Source of the DNA: Daucus carota subsp. sativus
Taxonomy: Eukaryota; Streptophyta; Magnoliopsida; Apiales; Apiaceae
Reading direction: 5' to 3'
Assembly: GCF_001625215.2 (NCBI RefSeq)
Contig: NC_030387.2
Location: 33,689,606-33,753,605 of the forward strand
DNA: 64,000 bases
Under the pieces are notes generated by a model. The model did not search any database. It worked only from the letters and a program-made list of their open reading frames with translations, and was not told where the DNA came from. Positions within the stretch are counted from its first letter, which is position 1. The number at the start of each line of letters is the position of its first letter. Made by a program: the position numbers and the translations under genes. This document shows, one piece after another, positions 35,906 to 49,219 of this stretch.

Positions 35906-38900
35906 TCATCTCTGCGCTTGATCTGAGCCTGAAGCTCCAACTGAAGTTGCCGGAACAGTACTTGCTGAACCATTTTCAACTGGTGGGGGCACACCCCATT
36001 TGCCTTCAGATTCAAGGGGCTCAAATACATGCACTCCTCCATCTGATAGTCCTAGTGCAAATTGATTTGGTTCTTGTGGATGTGCAGCAATCACTACTGG
36101 GTGAACGTTTGAATTGCTACAAGAGAGATAAAAAATTAGTGGACTTGCATTGTTTGGCAAACATTTAATATCATTATTTGCATGTGTAGTGATAGATAGT
36201 TTATCAATATCATTATTTTGCAACAAAAAGTTCTAAAATGCTTAAGATAATTGCATGTGTTGACCGATCAATGTTGTTACCACTTGACGGAGGTATCGGC
36301 CAAGTACAAAATTCCATGAACTCCATAGAGGATGATGTTACAACAGACACAAGATGTAAACGTGAAATGACAAAAATAGGGTGCTACAACTACAAGAAGC
36401 GTACCTGACACTATGTGGCAGATAAGCCAAAGGACTGATGCGACATCGGAGATGGAGGTGTGCAGCACTAAATATGCACACACTTGCATCCAAGAAACTG
36501 GCATAGACCAGCTGACTATCGCATGAAAACGTTGCATGAGATATAGGAGCAGCAGATTCTCGTGGTACCCACTGGAAAAAAAAGGTTAATCCAGTAAATA
36601 AAGGAAAGATGTAATGCTGTAAAATGCAAAAAAAACAGCAGTGTTCTGATAGACTACCTGCTTTAAACATTCAAGTTTCGTCGTCTCATATATAGCAAGC
36701 TGAGTCTCATGTACAACCAGAAAGTGGATCTGGTCTTGATGAAACTGTACCCGAGTGTCGGACTGTGCTGTTGGAGTCCTTCCAGCTGGAATAGGTAAGT
36801 ATCTGTTCTTCTGCCTTTCCCATCCATCAGAGCTCCACACACACAGCTAATGATGAAAACAGAACAAAAACAAACCAAAGAAAGGGAGAGGATAATCAAT
36901 GTATAATCACTCAAGTTTCATATACTTTTACAGGAGCTTAATATGACGGTATAGCATCTGACAAAGTGAATTTCGATAACTTTTCCCAACTAAACTATGA
37001 CAAGGTAGTTGAACGAATTGCAGCAAAATCATCTCCAATACTACATACATGTATGAACATGCAAGAAATGCAAATACTGAAATTGGAAGATACAAAAAGC
37101 GATTTTTTTAAGGTTAGAAGAGTAGCAGCAAGAAATGATATAAATATAAATTAAGAAAAAAGAGTGATAAAGTGAAGGGGGAGGGGAGAAGAACAAAATG
37201 ATTTTGTCACCTGAGCATCTGCACCAGAAGAAACTAGCACACTAAGCACATGAGAGAAGGCAAGACCAGTTATTCTTTTAGAGTGGCCCTTTAGCTTGCT
37301 TTTTACCTGCAGAAATATACCATTAGTAACAAGCTTTACAAGTGAAGCTTTAATTATCAGATTAATAGCGATATAATCTATTATTTGTGGTAGACAAAAA
37401 GATACCTCATCCACACGGACATTATATATTTGAATCGAGGAGTCATCCATGCCGATAGCAATGATATTATTGTCTTGAGGATGGAATGCTAGAAATGTTG
37501 CTGCCGGTGGTGGGGGCATGAAAGTTGTCATTGTCTGCCAGAAGTGGGATTAGATATATTTGATCAGCATGGAAACAAAACCACATCCTCCAATTGCTCT
37601 TCATTTATATATTACCTTGAAAGTCATCATGTTGAATAAAGATATCTTTCCTCCTGATGCTGACATCACATAAGAATCATTTTTCGACAATGCAAAGCAT
37701 GACACAGCATCCTCGGGGTTGGCATCGGTAACTTCATTGGTCATTTGAATGCCGCTAGATGGTTGCCATAATTGAGGTGAAACATTAGCTGTAGCCTATA
37801 TCAACAAAAATGTTCTTGGAAGTTATTTTCTGAAAACTGTAATGGAAGAGAAGAAATTTCAATGCACATTCTTGATACCTTGCCACTAGAGTTTCTGTCA
37901 TTTCTTTGCCATTTCCACAGAAGATGAATTGCATTTGATGCTAATGCCAATATGGCATTGCCTGAATTAGTGTAAATCAACCTTGATATCTGCAATGACC
38001 GCACAGGAAGCAACGAGCATGCTTCGCTCTATCATATGAATACTAACAAGAGAAACCAAGATACTGACATTACTGAGCACGGCTAAATTTCACAATAGTG
38101 CATACAAACTTCAGCACACGCAGAGCTGAAGGCACGAAAGTGACTGACAATGCAGAAACATGGAGTTAATTTCATCAAGTACTCTAGTAGACAACATAAG
38201 CATAATGAAAAAGATTCTCTTCTAGAGAAAGAAGCATCAAAATATTAGTAACTTGTCCATATCAACAGATAGCTATGCTGAAATAGGTGGGAGAACGAAC
38301 TGTTTACTAGCTAAGTATTAGTAAACTGTAATTTTTAAATAACTAAAAAAAACATACATACAGATGATGGTCCATAATTTATATACTTGAGATATAACTG
38401 AAATATACCTTAGGTACTCTCATGTTTTCGGGAAGCTTCAAAGAGCGACACTGAGAAGGTTCAGAAACCTCTGTCAATTTCCAAACCTTTGATTTGTCAC
38501 TCGAATCATCGGCTATTCTCGGCTTAATGTCCCCCATATTTCTGGCATCTCCATTCTAGCAACAAGCACAAGCATGTTGGTAGGTGTGATATATACTAAT
38601 ATAGTCTACTTGTTATCAGCAAAGATAGATTATTAATAAAATATAGCCCTGCAAGACCTAAGTTAAGATCATCACATGCTAAAACAAACATATTAGCACT
38701 AACCATTCCAGAAAGAGAGACAGCAGAGACAACCCTATCTGCAGGTCCAGAACTACTAGCAGCAGCTGCTGCTGCTGCTGCCGCTACTGATATTATAGGC
38801 TGCATGAAATAAAATTATAAAATTATATAAGATATAACCATTGCATGTCAGGTGGCTCGAAAAAATCAAAAATTTTGATACCTTCACTGATTCGGGAGCT

Positions 38901-41900
38901 CTTGAAGCATCATAAGATTTATTTTCAAAAGTACGTAGCAACCGAAGACCATCAGAATTTGCTAAGATCTTGATCCCATTTTCATTTGTTGACACTGCCA
39001 ATAGAGATCCGTCTTTGTTGAAGCGGATACGTGGACTCGCCTTGAATGATTGGACAAGAAAAAACAAGACTTGTCAATTATTACTATAATCTTATGTGTA
39101 GAAATACATCAACAACGTCATGTCTATAAGCATTTAATTTACCGGAAGGCCTCCATCACCGTCGATGCTTGTTAAGATTTGAACATTGTCCATATCCCAG
39201 AACTTAATAGAAAATTCATCACCAGCAGCTAAATACCGGTTTTTAGTTGTATCAAACTGAACAACACCTAGAGAACGTTTTCTGAAGCCCAGATATGTCC
39301 TTTTCACAGCCCCTTCACTTTCATTCCATTCAACAATGTGAGACTCCCCATCTTTGCTGGTTCCGCATGAGAAGAGCCTGCACGATGACCCAGGAAAAGG
39401 CAAATATTTTCAGAATCGCAAATTAAGCATATGGTGGTTTGGAGGTTAGTCCACACATAATCAACAAATAATTATACTAGTAATCAAGTTATATGAATTA
39501 ACATACCTTGTTCCATCAGCACTGTAGGCCATTGTCGTGCACCACCGCCCAGGAGCATCGTAATCAACTCGAGATCCCAAATTGTCATACAACCACGCTT
39601 TTATCTTTCCATCTAGAGCTGTTGAAAATATGAACTGAAAGCAAGTGGAATAACAGGCCACCATTAGCAAATTTTATTCAAGGATAAACAGATTTGGGAA
39701 CTAAACAAATTATAAGCTTTAGATATCAATTCTAGCAGCCTGCTTGAATTAAATATTAATACCTGGATATTTTCTTTGAAGTGGGGGCAGACTGAATAAA
39801 CAGGAGCTTCATGACCTTCAAAAGTGTATTGTTTTGCACCAGTATTTGCATCCCAAACCTGAAACCAGTAGTGTTAGAGGGAGATGCTGCTTTTGTGAGT
39901 AGAAATACTGCGATATAGATGATTCCTTAATTTGGCGGTTAACAACTTAACATCTTTACCGGCGACCAACCTTAATTGTTTTATCATCCCCACAGGTAAT
40001 CACACATAGCTGCTTATTAGGATGAGAGAAAGCAAGATCGTTTACTCCACCAATATGAGCATCAATCTAAAACAAAAAGTTCCTTGTCAATAATTGCTTA
40101 GCAGACCAAGTAATATGATAAATCAAGGAAATGGAAGACAAAAGGTTGACAGTAAAGAAATGAAAAACTACCTCTAAATGCTGCCTTATATCATCATCCC
40201 CATGATAAGAATACATTTGTACAATGTGTCTTGAATATGCAATTCCTATTTTTAAAAAAAAACAAATTAATTAATCCACACAAAAATGATTGCATTATAA
40301 CATTATATAACCGTTGCCAGGTACAATCACTACAAACAAAAACTTACCAAACAAAGAACCATCGGGGCTCCAAATCACACGGTTAACAGATACACCGGGA
40401 TCTTTAACTATTGCAGCCTGAATAAGTAAAGAACAACAAATTTAGGTCTCCAGCAGACTAGGAGACTACATTATACACAGGAATCAGTTTCATCTCTACT
40501 AATTTCAGGAAGGGGCAGACCTGCAGAGTCGTTGAACATGCAGTAACATTCCAAACTACGAAGTTTTTAAGAACCAGTCTCTCCTTGGAACCAGTTTCCC
40601 ACAATCCTATATCTCCCACATTGGTACCAACTGGTACACCATATTAGAAAATTTTAGTATTGACGATATCCGCTTAGACTTGTTTAAAAAACACTGTACA
40701 ATATGAATTTTACGGAGTTCTGCTCCAGAAGAAAGTATACCTAAAAGTAATGTCTGTTTCGTTGGGTGAAAATCCATGCTCATAGGAGATGAGCCCTGAT
40801 TTAAAGTCCTTGCAACATTTTTGGGCAGGTCATCAGGTGAATTGAAAGCCTGACTCGGACCATGCCCAGGGAATGACATAGGCAATACATTAATTGGAAG
40901 GTTTACCTGAGATAGCACAAAGAAACTAGTAAGAACTAGAGGTAACTATTACTTAACAGAACCTCAGTAATGAAAGATAATAATGTAATAGAAGAAAAAA
41001 TTAATATTGAGACACAAATTATAACCTCGTCACATATTCCCATGGGCCTCGTTCTCTTGGTCACATGATCCGAATCTCCAGAAGGGTAATCTAAAGAAGG
41101 GTTTGCTGGTGGCGTTCTTGGATGCTTCAAAGCAGCTGCATGGCGTGAAAGTGTAAATGATCAATAACGCAGTCAAGACAAGTTATGACGCCTGAGATTA
41201 GCAACCATGACAAGGCTAGAATAGCAGGTTGAAACAAAACCTGGCATTGATGGACCGCCGAAACCAATAGCTCCGCTGGAAACTGGAAGGTGATTAACTG
41301 TAGGTGTGTTGGACATCCAACCAGCAAGAGGAGTTGGAGCTGGTGCTGCTGTAGTTTGAAACGGCTAAACAAAAGAAATTCACAAACAATAAGGTAAGTT
41401 ACATATATCTGAAGTGGACTTGATAAGTTGAAGATATGATGTACGAACCCCATGTGCCCCCAATGGAGGAAACCCTCCAACTTTAGGTAATGATCCAAGC
41501 AATGGATTATTTGCTGGTGATGGGGCACATGCACCATTTGGTTGCGCACAGGAATGATCCACAAAAAGAGTTTTGATATCTGGATTCGGCCGTGGGTTTT
41601 TACAAAGTTGATGCTGCCAATTTAGGCTGCAAATATTGAAATACCATGTATGCAGCAACTCAGTATAGCAAATAATTAAATCTGATTACCACAACATTAT
41701 TATTGTGGATTACAAGCCAGAAACTGAAAGAAGGAAAATTAGCTGCACAAAGATATCACTTCCATTCTAATTCTAAAAAACAATTAAATCTACAATTAAA
41801 GAAACCATTGAAAGTATATCAACAATAACCACAATTTCTGAAGTTGTGTGTGCCAAACTTGACTGACAAAAAGAATAGATGTAGACTGCATCATATTTAC

Positions 41901-42812
41901 TAATATGAACATTGTGTACAAGTCCAGGTAGTTTTCTTCAACATAAATTACCTTTGGTTAATGAGTGTACGCAACCTTGAATTTTTAAGGTTGGGAAATT
42001 GCAATTTGTCTCGGAACAGAGGATTGGCCTCAATAAGCTTCTTAAGTTCAACCAACATAATCGCTCTTGCAGACTTCGTATCTCCATACTTGGACAGCTG
42101 CTCATTTTCCCTGTTCAAACAATACACGATAAATCACAGTGAAACAAAAATTCAGTAGCTCTGTTGCAGATAATCAGTAAAACTATTGATGTATATACCT
42201 GAAATTTTCCAAGGTTAAAAGCTGAGTAATCTCCTTGAAAAGATCTTCATTGAATGACGCAAAAACTTTAAGATCCTTAACCAGGACTTCTACAGCTTTG
42301 GGCCGATCATTTCTAACAAGAAATTGCAGTGTTCAAATCTTAATGTGAAAAACCAATGTAAAATTATTGACTGTTAAATAGGCATACTAAAATAAGTTAC
42401 ACACTTGTCCAGAGCCTCAAGATACTTCTGCTTCCGTATCTCAAAAAAGATTTTCATGGAATACCGATTGTCGTCCACCTTTGTAAAACCAGAGAGGTAC
42501 TTCTCAACCTCATCCCAATTCCCATTATGCACTTCTTCCTCAAAATACTTCATGTTAAAGTAAAAACTCGATTCCTGTTCAAGCCTATGAACAAAATCCG
42601 AATATGCGAAATAGGAAAAATATTACATTCAAATTAATAAAAAAAAAAAAAAGGAAAACACAAGACATATATAATTATAACCGCATAAATATCCGATATA
42701 AAATCACGAAAATTAAAAATCAATCTACGTACTTGTGAACAGTTTCTTTGAACTTTTCCTCATCTAGAAACTGTAAGATCAAGAACACAAGCTCTCTACT
42801 GAGAGATGACAT
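35906..42812 (-). CDS. TPL: TOPLESS/TOPLESS-related transcriptional corepressor
   Basis: Groucho/Tup1-type corepressor that links EAR-motif repressors (Aux/IAA, NINJA/JAZ and others) to histone deacetylation in the nucleus. Twenty-five coding exons on the minus strand, the first 42812-42733 and the last 36116-35906, joining in frame to 1134 aa (Arabidopsis TPL 1131). The N-terminus SLSRELVFLILQFLDEEKFK is the LisH; the CTLH and CRA segments that bind EAR peptides follow to about residue 210. A proline-rich linker with LKHPRTPP and KRTRPMG precedes two WD40 propellers (landmarks VNRVIWSPDGSLFG, CGDDKTIKVWDA, GRWCTTMAYSADGTR, FHPQDNNIIAIGMDD, KLKGHSKRITGLAFS). The tail GKWGVPPPVENGSAS and SDQAQR fits the TPL/TPR1 group. 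Exon 17 encodes a nine-alanine run. Family certain; paralogue not resolved. Confidence 0.96.
38757..38785 (-). repeat. GCT/GCA trinucleotide repeat coding poly-alanine in TOPLESS
   Basis: A run of GCT/GCA-type codons giving nine alanines after PIISV in exon 17, in the linker inside the WD40 half. Arabidopsis TPL has a similar alanine run, so this is a family feature with likely length polymorphism. Confidence 0.9.
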
Positions 42813-43400
42813 TGTCTCCAATCAAGCCCTCCTCAAATCCAAAGACTAATAATTAATCAAGCTAGCATATAGGCAGATCTGCACAACCCCAAAACAATAT
42901 TAAAAAAAATAAAAAAAAAAAGGTCAATATCACTACTCTTTTGACTAGTTAATATAAAATCATTGAAATAAAACAAAATAAACATACACGATGAAAATGA
43001 CTTATTGTACCTGTAATTTAGACTTAGCTCCTAGGTCATCTTGAAACTCATCTGCAATAAAGACGCCCCATTTCTTAATAGACCATGCACCGACATATTT
43101 CAATTGCAATCAATAATCGAGCCACAATTAGGGTTTTATCTCAGTGGATCAGGCACTAAAAGCAACTTTAAACAAGGGAATCAAAGATGCAAAAAAAGAG
43201 AGAGAGTAAATGGGCACAAAAAAGCAAGTGAAGTGATATAAATATAAAGACACAAAGACACAGCGAGAGAGAGAGAGAGAGAACAGTTAAAAAGTAAATA
43301 TTCGAACACAGAGAAGAAAGCTGAGAGAGAGACTTACCCAAATCAATAACAAATCCAAGAGATCGATTAACAAAGACCAGTTTCAGGAACAAATACTACT
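42813..43400 (-). other. TOPLESS 5' UTR region
   Basis: Upstream of the minus-strand start codon. It contains a GA/CT microsatellite at 43265-43282 and CT-rich leader-like sequence to about 43540. A 5' UTR intron is plausible because splice-like sites and A/T-rich DNA lie between, but I could not fix it. Confidence 0.45.
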
Positions 43401-44393
43401 CTATCTCTCTCTATCTTGTATCTATCTATATCTGTATGTATAGATAAGTTTAATGTTGTAGTAGTATGTGTTTGTTAGTTTCTCACGTTATTATATATAG
43501 AGAGTTTAGTATTCTCTCTCTACTTTCTCTCTCTATTCTATCGTGCTACGATAATGAAAAATACACTTTAAAATACATTATAGTACTTGCAGAAATGGAG
43601 ATTTTAAGAAAGTGGGGAACAGATAGACGAAGATACGCAGATCAGCTTATCATTAGTAATAAGTAGAGGCACTTATAGATAAGTAGAAGTAGCTATAGTG
43701 TGTGTTGAGTGCATCGGTAGTTGAGCTGTAAATGGACAGAGATATTATATTCGGGTACGCCATCTCTTACTTTGCACGTCTAATATCGACCGTTGGTTTC
43801 GTGAGGACAGTGATGATTTAGTGATCGTACGGCTGTGAGCAGCTGATTTTGAAAGCTGAGACAGCGATAGATTGTATCCCCGCAGATCCCATTTATAATC
43901 GACACGGGGTTTTCTGATGTTTGGTGAATTATTTATTTGACACTGGTTTTGATTATATTTACATGACTGCCACCAACTGTGTCCATCACATTGTTGATTG
44001 TGAGTCTGTGACGCGTCTTTTTGAGCGTCTTGGCAAAATGATAAGCTTGACAAGCTACTGTATACAAGTGCAATGCATAGGTTTATTTTGATATTTAATA
44101 CTTTTATATATTTAGAATAAAAGTTACTGTAAATTTTATATAATTGACTATGATATAAAGAAATAATAATTTTTTCATTAGATAAATTATGATAAATATA
44201 ATAAGTAAACCGCATATATTTTACATGCCCAATATTAAAATAGATGGGAACTCGTATGTTTGTAAATATTTTTATTTATGAAATATAATATATGTAGTTG
44301 TTCATATAATTGTAATTAAACTTAAAAATATTAAAATATAAAATATAATATATACGTGTGAGAGTGAGATTTAGATCTTATGTATATTAATAT
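43401..44393. other. TOPLESS promoter side and AT-rich spacer
   Basis: CT-rich near 43395-43540 and then AT-rich. No gene or bounded repeat was recognised. Confidence 0.35.
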
Positions 44394-44583
44394 GGGTCTT
44401 TCTAGTGTGTGCCCATGAGCACACATGATACACTAAATTTGAGGAGTTTGGTGGATTTTAATTGGTGGACTTGGTGTAAATGCAGGGTCATCTTTATTTA
44501 TGATTATATAACCAATAAAAATGCACCAAATGCATAGGATTTAGTGCTTATTGTGTGTCCATGGGCACACCATAGAAAAATCG
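44394..44583. mobile_element. Mutator-like MITE with 9-bp target duplication
   Basis: Long imperfect inverted ends share GTGTGCCCATG and GCACACA blocks and CACTAAAT subterminally. The 190-bp element is flanked on both sides by the 9-bp sequence TATTAATAT (44385-44393 and 44584-44592), the duplication length typical of Mutator-like elements. Confidence 0.75.
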
Positions 44584-44594
44584 TATTAATATAA

Positions 44595-45155
44595 GGGGCC
44601 GTTTGGTTCGAGTTAAAGAAACGGAATGGAATTCAAAAAGGGAAACGAAGAGAAAGGAAAGGAATGATGCTGAATTGTATTACCTGTTTAGTTTTGATCT
44701 GGAAACGGAATGGAAAATTATATGATTATTCTTATATTTGATTTTTAAATATAAAATAATATCAAAAGAGTCAAATATATTTACGTTTATGATTTGATAT
44801 ATTTTATCATTTAAAAATTTCATTAATTTTATAAATATCTTGACTTATAAATTATACTAAAATTATTTTTAATATGTAAAAACTAAATTAAAATTTATTT
44901 TTGATCTTCAAAAATATTTTACATATTATTTTTTAATATTAATGATTTTTGAAATAAATTATAATTGAAAATAAAATAAGAATCAGAAAAGGGAAAAGAA
45001 ATACCTGGTGGGGGGTGGGGAATGGATCAGGAGGATTTTCTAAAACCAAAACAAGAAAAAGGGAATGACAGATTTCATGAAACAAACAACAACAAAGGGA
45101 ATGAAACGGGTTGTTTCCCTTTCCCTTTGTCAGTTACCTCTAACCAAACGGCCCC
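44595..45155. mobile_element. PIF/Harbinger-like MITE with TAA duplication
   Basis: Perfect 14-bp inverted ends GGGGCCGTTTGGTT and AACCAAACGGCCCC are flanked by TAA at 44592-44594 and 45156-45158. Purine-rich AGGGAAAAG-type blocks lie next to both ends. No coding capacity; 561 bp. Its left TAA overlaps the right target duplication of the adjacent Mutator-like MITE. Confidence 0.88.
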
Positions 45156-45639
45156 TAACACTGGTTAACAGTTTATCATCTGTCGTCATCTCGTTTCGAT
45201 CCTGACTCTCCCGAAAATTTATTCCAACAGATACTCTCGCTGCAAACCGGTCCAACTCTGATCTTTCTCTGCATGTCGTGGTCCGATCTGGTCCAGAAAG
45301 TCAGAAACTAAATACTCCCTCTGGTCCTTATTATAAGTCACCAAGACTTTTTGCACACAATTCTATGTGCTTTGACCACCCACTTAAAATTATTTTGTTA
45401 ATAATTTTCTTTTCCTGAATTAAAATATATATCACATATTTTAATTAAAATATATAACGGGCCTGGTGTCTCATGTAAGAATTTATAAAAGCCCGGTACT
45501 TAGTCCAATCCAGGTTGGTCCCGTCTGATTAGGTTTTGGACATTTGTCCGGCCTCATTGTGGTGTGTGAATTTTAGAGTGAGACTGTCCAGTACTAATAG
45601 GTGACTTTGTTGGGCCCACCGTTTTGGTGGGAAAAATAC

Positions 45640-46527
45640 ACTAATTTGGTGTGAAAACTACATCAAATCAAAATTTCACTCCAACCCATCAACACCATAT
45701 TCTACACCAAAAAGAATCTTTTACACAATAAATGGAATATTCTCTCTTTTTAAGTTATTTATATCATTATTGAATTTGTACTTAAATTTTAACATGTTCA
45801 ATAAACAAGGACCTAAAATAATTATAAATTCATTAATAAATTTAAGAGGACAACTTAATTATATGAATTCCGATGCTCTTCCCATATGTGCTCGATCAAG
45901 GCGTTGCGAAGTTCAAAATGAGCTTCCTTATCTTTAATTTGTCGATATCTACTAAGAAAATCTTAAAATTCGTCATCTCCATTTCTTTCCATTTCGACAG
46001 CAGCAGAAGATGTTTCCACGTAATCATGTACATGCAAATTCAAGTCTCGTTCATCCTCAACTATCAAGTTGTGCATGAAATACATATGTGAGGGTATACA
46101 TATGTGAGGTAATTTTAATCATTGTGTATTTTATTTTTAATCAAATCTATTTAAAAAACATATCTTCTATATAAGAATATAAATTTATTGATATTTGGAA
46201 ATAAATAAAAAACTTGAGTAAAATAGTAAAGAAAGAAAATTTAAAACAATTATGATTAAAGAATAAATAATATAACATAAAACAACTTTAATGGGACATA
46301 GATGGAATAATTTTGTTTTCATTAACATATGTGAGGGTATAGTAAGTATTTTGGAAAACTCCAAATTTGGTGTAAAAGTTGCACCAAATCAATACTTGAC
46401 ACCAAATTTGGTGTCAACCAATTCATTTGGTGTCAACTTTACACCAATTTGGTGTTGGGTTGGAGTGAATTTGACACCAAATTTGACACCAAAATGGTGT
46501 TTTGGTGTTGGGTTGGAGTTGCCCTAA
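45640..46527 (-). mobile_element. Deleted PIF/Harbinger element (TIR region plus transposase relic)
   Basis: The right end is TTGGAGTTGCCC followed by TAA. Its subterminal region is full of inverted and direct CACCAAATTTGGTG motifs. The left side has related sequence (TTTCACTCCAACCC, CTAATTTGGTGTG) but no clean terminus. Between them lies a transposase C-terminal remnant on the minus strand. Left boundary approximate. Confidence 0.65.
45855..46076 (-). pseudogene. C-terminal remnant of a Harbinger-type (plant transposon protein) transposase
   Basis: Minus-strand translation begins MHNLIVEDERDLNL and ends HFELRNALIEHIWEEH followed a few residues later by TAA. This matches the conserved C-terminus of the plant Harbinger/PIF transposase family (Pfam Plant_tran). 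One in-frame stop interrupts it, between an acidic GDDEF and DFLSRYRQI. The rest of the catalytic domain is missing, so it is non-functional. Confidence 0.75.
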
Positions 46528-46837
46528 GAGCATACAGTAGTATTATCCTTTTTCCATTCTCATCATTTTACGTTACTTTTTGGCATGTTTTTCAATACTC
46601 ATTTAAAATATAGTTTTATAATATATTTTTAATTTTTTTTTCTAAATAAAAGTTTGATATTTAAACATTTATTTAAAAAAAATTGAAATAAGTTATGAAA
46701 CTATACTTTATAGTATATAGAAGTCTCAAAATACATGCAAAACAATAAATGTAAACAACCACGTGGGATGGAGTAATATACACTAGAAATATAGAGATAT
46801 ACAGAAGTAGTATAGATTGCATATATATGGCGGAAAA

Positions 46838-47024
46838 TGTTAGGGATCACAAAAAAAAATTCCAAATATTTTTCTCAAATGAAGAAGTCTGATTGTCTGC
46901 ATTCACTCTCATAATAATGAGACCCCACTTATAGATTCATCAATCACCCAATCATAATTTTCCACCTTTTTGCCACATCATTTGGTATGATTTTTGAAAT
47001 TTTTTTTGGAGTACCTAGCATCAG
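46838..47024. mobile_element. Candidate MITE with A/T-run inverted ends
   Basis: The left end GTTAGGGATCAC followed by AAAAAAAAATTCCAAA is matched on the right by TTTGAAATTTTTTTT followed by GGAGTACCTAGC in inverted orientation. No target duplication could be fixed. Confidence 0.45.
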
Positions 47025-47570
47025 TGTTAATGTTACAGAAATCGAGAATTGGACCAAATCGATTGAACTACCGATTCAGAATTTATCAGAAATCGGAGAT
47101 TAATCAGATTGAAAATCGGTTGTATTTTAATATTATTTAGTTATTATTATATTAGTTATTTAATAACAAATATATTTATTATATCGTAGATTCTATAATT
47201 GCTCATATTTAAAGTAATATAGTAATCAATTTTAATAATTTATTATATATACTTTAATTGAGAACAATTTATAAAGATTAACCAGTTTTACAAAAATCGA
47301 ATTGATGACCGATCTTGTAAGTGATTAATGGAGGATTTTTAAAATACCGTCCGGCGTTACCCATATCTAATTATCTCTGTGTGTATAACTTAATATTGCA
47401 CATATTTAGTCAACGAGTACAACAAAATCTTCAAAGGAGATAAAATATATAGCGGTCCCACTTAAAAGTAGTTTTTTCTCTAAAGTTGCTGTCCCCGCTT
47501 AAACACAAAATAACAAAAATTAATGATGGAGATTTCTCCAAGTTTGTCCCCGCTTTAACATTTAATTACA
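47025..47570. other. AT-rich spacer with repeat-like sequence
   Basis: Nothing bounded. CCGATT/AATCGG motifs between 47040 and 47330 resemble subterminal motifs of hAT elements in this window. Confidence 0.3.
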
Positions 47571-48698
47571 CTAGTTGAGAATCCGCGCGTTGCGGCGGCA
47601 TATAAAAATTACATTAATGATTGAAAATTAATATTTTTAGAATAAAATCAATTTGCGGCGACTTATAAAAATTATATTAATGATTCAAAATTAATATTTA
47701 TAGAATAAAATAAATTTTATATTATAAACATCTCGATAATACCAATATTAATTTTTAAAATTGCAAAATTGGACTATAATTCATATGTGAAAAAAATGAT
47801 AATAAGTTTCCACATGTAATTAACGATTTAAACCACGACGAATCTTAATTTTAATTATGTTTTTCTTTTTGAAAAGTAATCATGTTCTTGACTAACATTG
47901 TCATTAACTTTTCCAAACACTGCTTCTTAGACACATACACCACTACCTGCATATAAAAAGCATACAACTCTAGTGATTGATGACATCAATAAAACAGACA
48001 CTAAGCTTGCAAACAACAACAAATACGTCCGACGACCAAAACAAATATTATAAAAGAATCACCAACAAACATATATCATTGTAATTAGGGGTGTGCATTC
48101 GGTTAACCGAAACCGAAATTTATTTCGGTTAACCGAAACTGAAATTCTATGAAACCGCGGTTAAAAAACCGGATAACCGAAAAATGAAAATTTGGTTACC
48201 GAAAACCGAACCGAAATATAAATTTCGATTAACCGAACCGAAATTATTTTGATTATTCGGTTCGGTATTCGGTTAACCGAACCGAATGCACACCTTTAAC
48301 TGTGGTATTGAGAGACAGTGTATGTTGTGTTTAGATGATCCAAAATCCCACAACCTATAAGGGTATTTATAGGTGCCGAGAAACTTGTGCGCTACTCTTT
48401 TCCATAATTAAATAATCTGAAATAGAATCAGATTAAAAAACTTGCAAGATACTATATTCCATAAATAATCTGAAATAAAATCAGATTAATACTTTCAATT
48501 TATTATATTCCATAAATAATCTGAAACAGAATCAGATTAATTTATGCCAAGATATATACCATATCAATGAATCTGAAACATTTTTTTTTTGATATCTTTC
48601 ATCCAAAAATTCCGGAAAATTAGAAAAATAGAACGGAGCTATCTGAGAGGCGCCACCTACACGCCCCTCGCTTCTCCTTTATATAAGTATATTGATGA
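47571..48698 (-). mobile_element. Small non-autonomous Helitron
   Basis: On the minus strand it begins TCATCAATATACTTATATAA followed by AGGAGAAGC, a typical plant Helitron 5' end. It finishes at CTAG after a short GC hairpin (CCGC...GCGG around CGCAACGCGC). The 3' side is followed by host T and the 5' TC is preceded by host A, as expected for insertion between A and T. No RepHel coding sequence. A hAT MITE is nested at 48086-48298. The 5' end could be three bases further in. Confidence 0.75.
48086..48298. mobile_element. hAT MITE nested in the Helitron
   Basis: Ends TAGGGGTGTGCATTCGGTT and its inverse AACCGAATGCACACCTTTA enclose a palindromic AACCGAAACCGAAAT-type interior. The 8-bp flanks ATTGTAAT and ACTGTGGT differ only by three transitions, consistent with an ageing target duplication. 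213 bp. Confidence 0.75.
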
Positions 48699-49219
48699 TA
48701 GCGTAAATTATTGTGGTGCGAAACAATTAACGATAAATAGCGGTTAAAAAATTATTTGTGGGACATTCTTTACATAATATATGTTCTTTTATGGAGTATT
48801 TATAAATAGCTTTTTCTCCGAGGTTATTATTATTATACTTTATGTTTGTTATTGATTGTCGCGTTTCGGAGATTTTTTATTTTCACATTAATTTTTTATT
48901 TGTAGAATGAATTATATAAAATTGCATCTTCGTGTGCATGGAGAAGTTCCGATACAAATTAGTTTGAAATAAAATTTTCATTCAGAACAAGATTTCTCTT
49001 TTTCTTATAACCGATAGTAATATCTTTTAGTTAAAAATATAATTTCAATTTTTTAGTTTATTATAATATATATAAAAAATGATTGCGTATCTTTAACAAG
49101 TTTAAGGAAATTTATATAAAATATTTATAATATATATAATAATACAAAAGTTCTCTATGATTGCGCTAAATATAATAAATTGTATTAGAGCATCTTTCAC
49201 GATATATAGTAGATCGGCT
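48699..49219. other. AT-rich spacer
   Basis: No gene or complete element recognised. Confidence 0.35.

Noticed and set aside
45873-46091. Forward-strand ORF of 72 codons
   Set aside because: It is the antisense shadow of the Harbinger transposase remnant on the minus strand.
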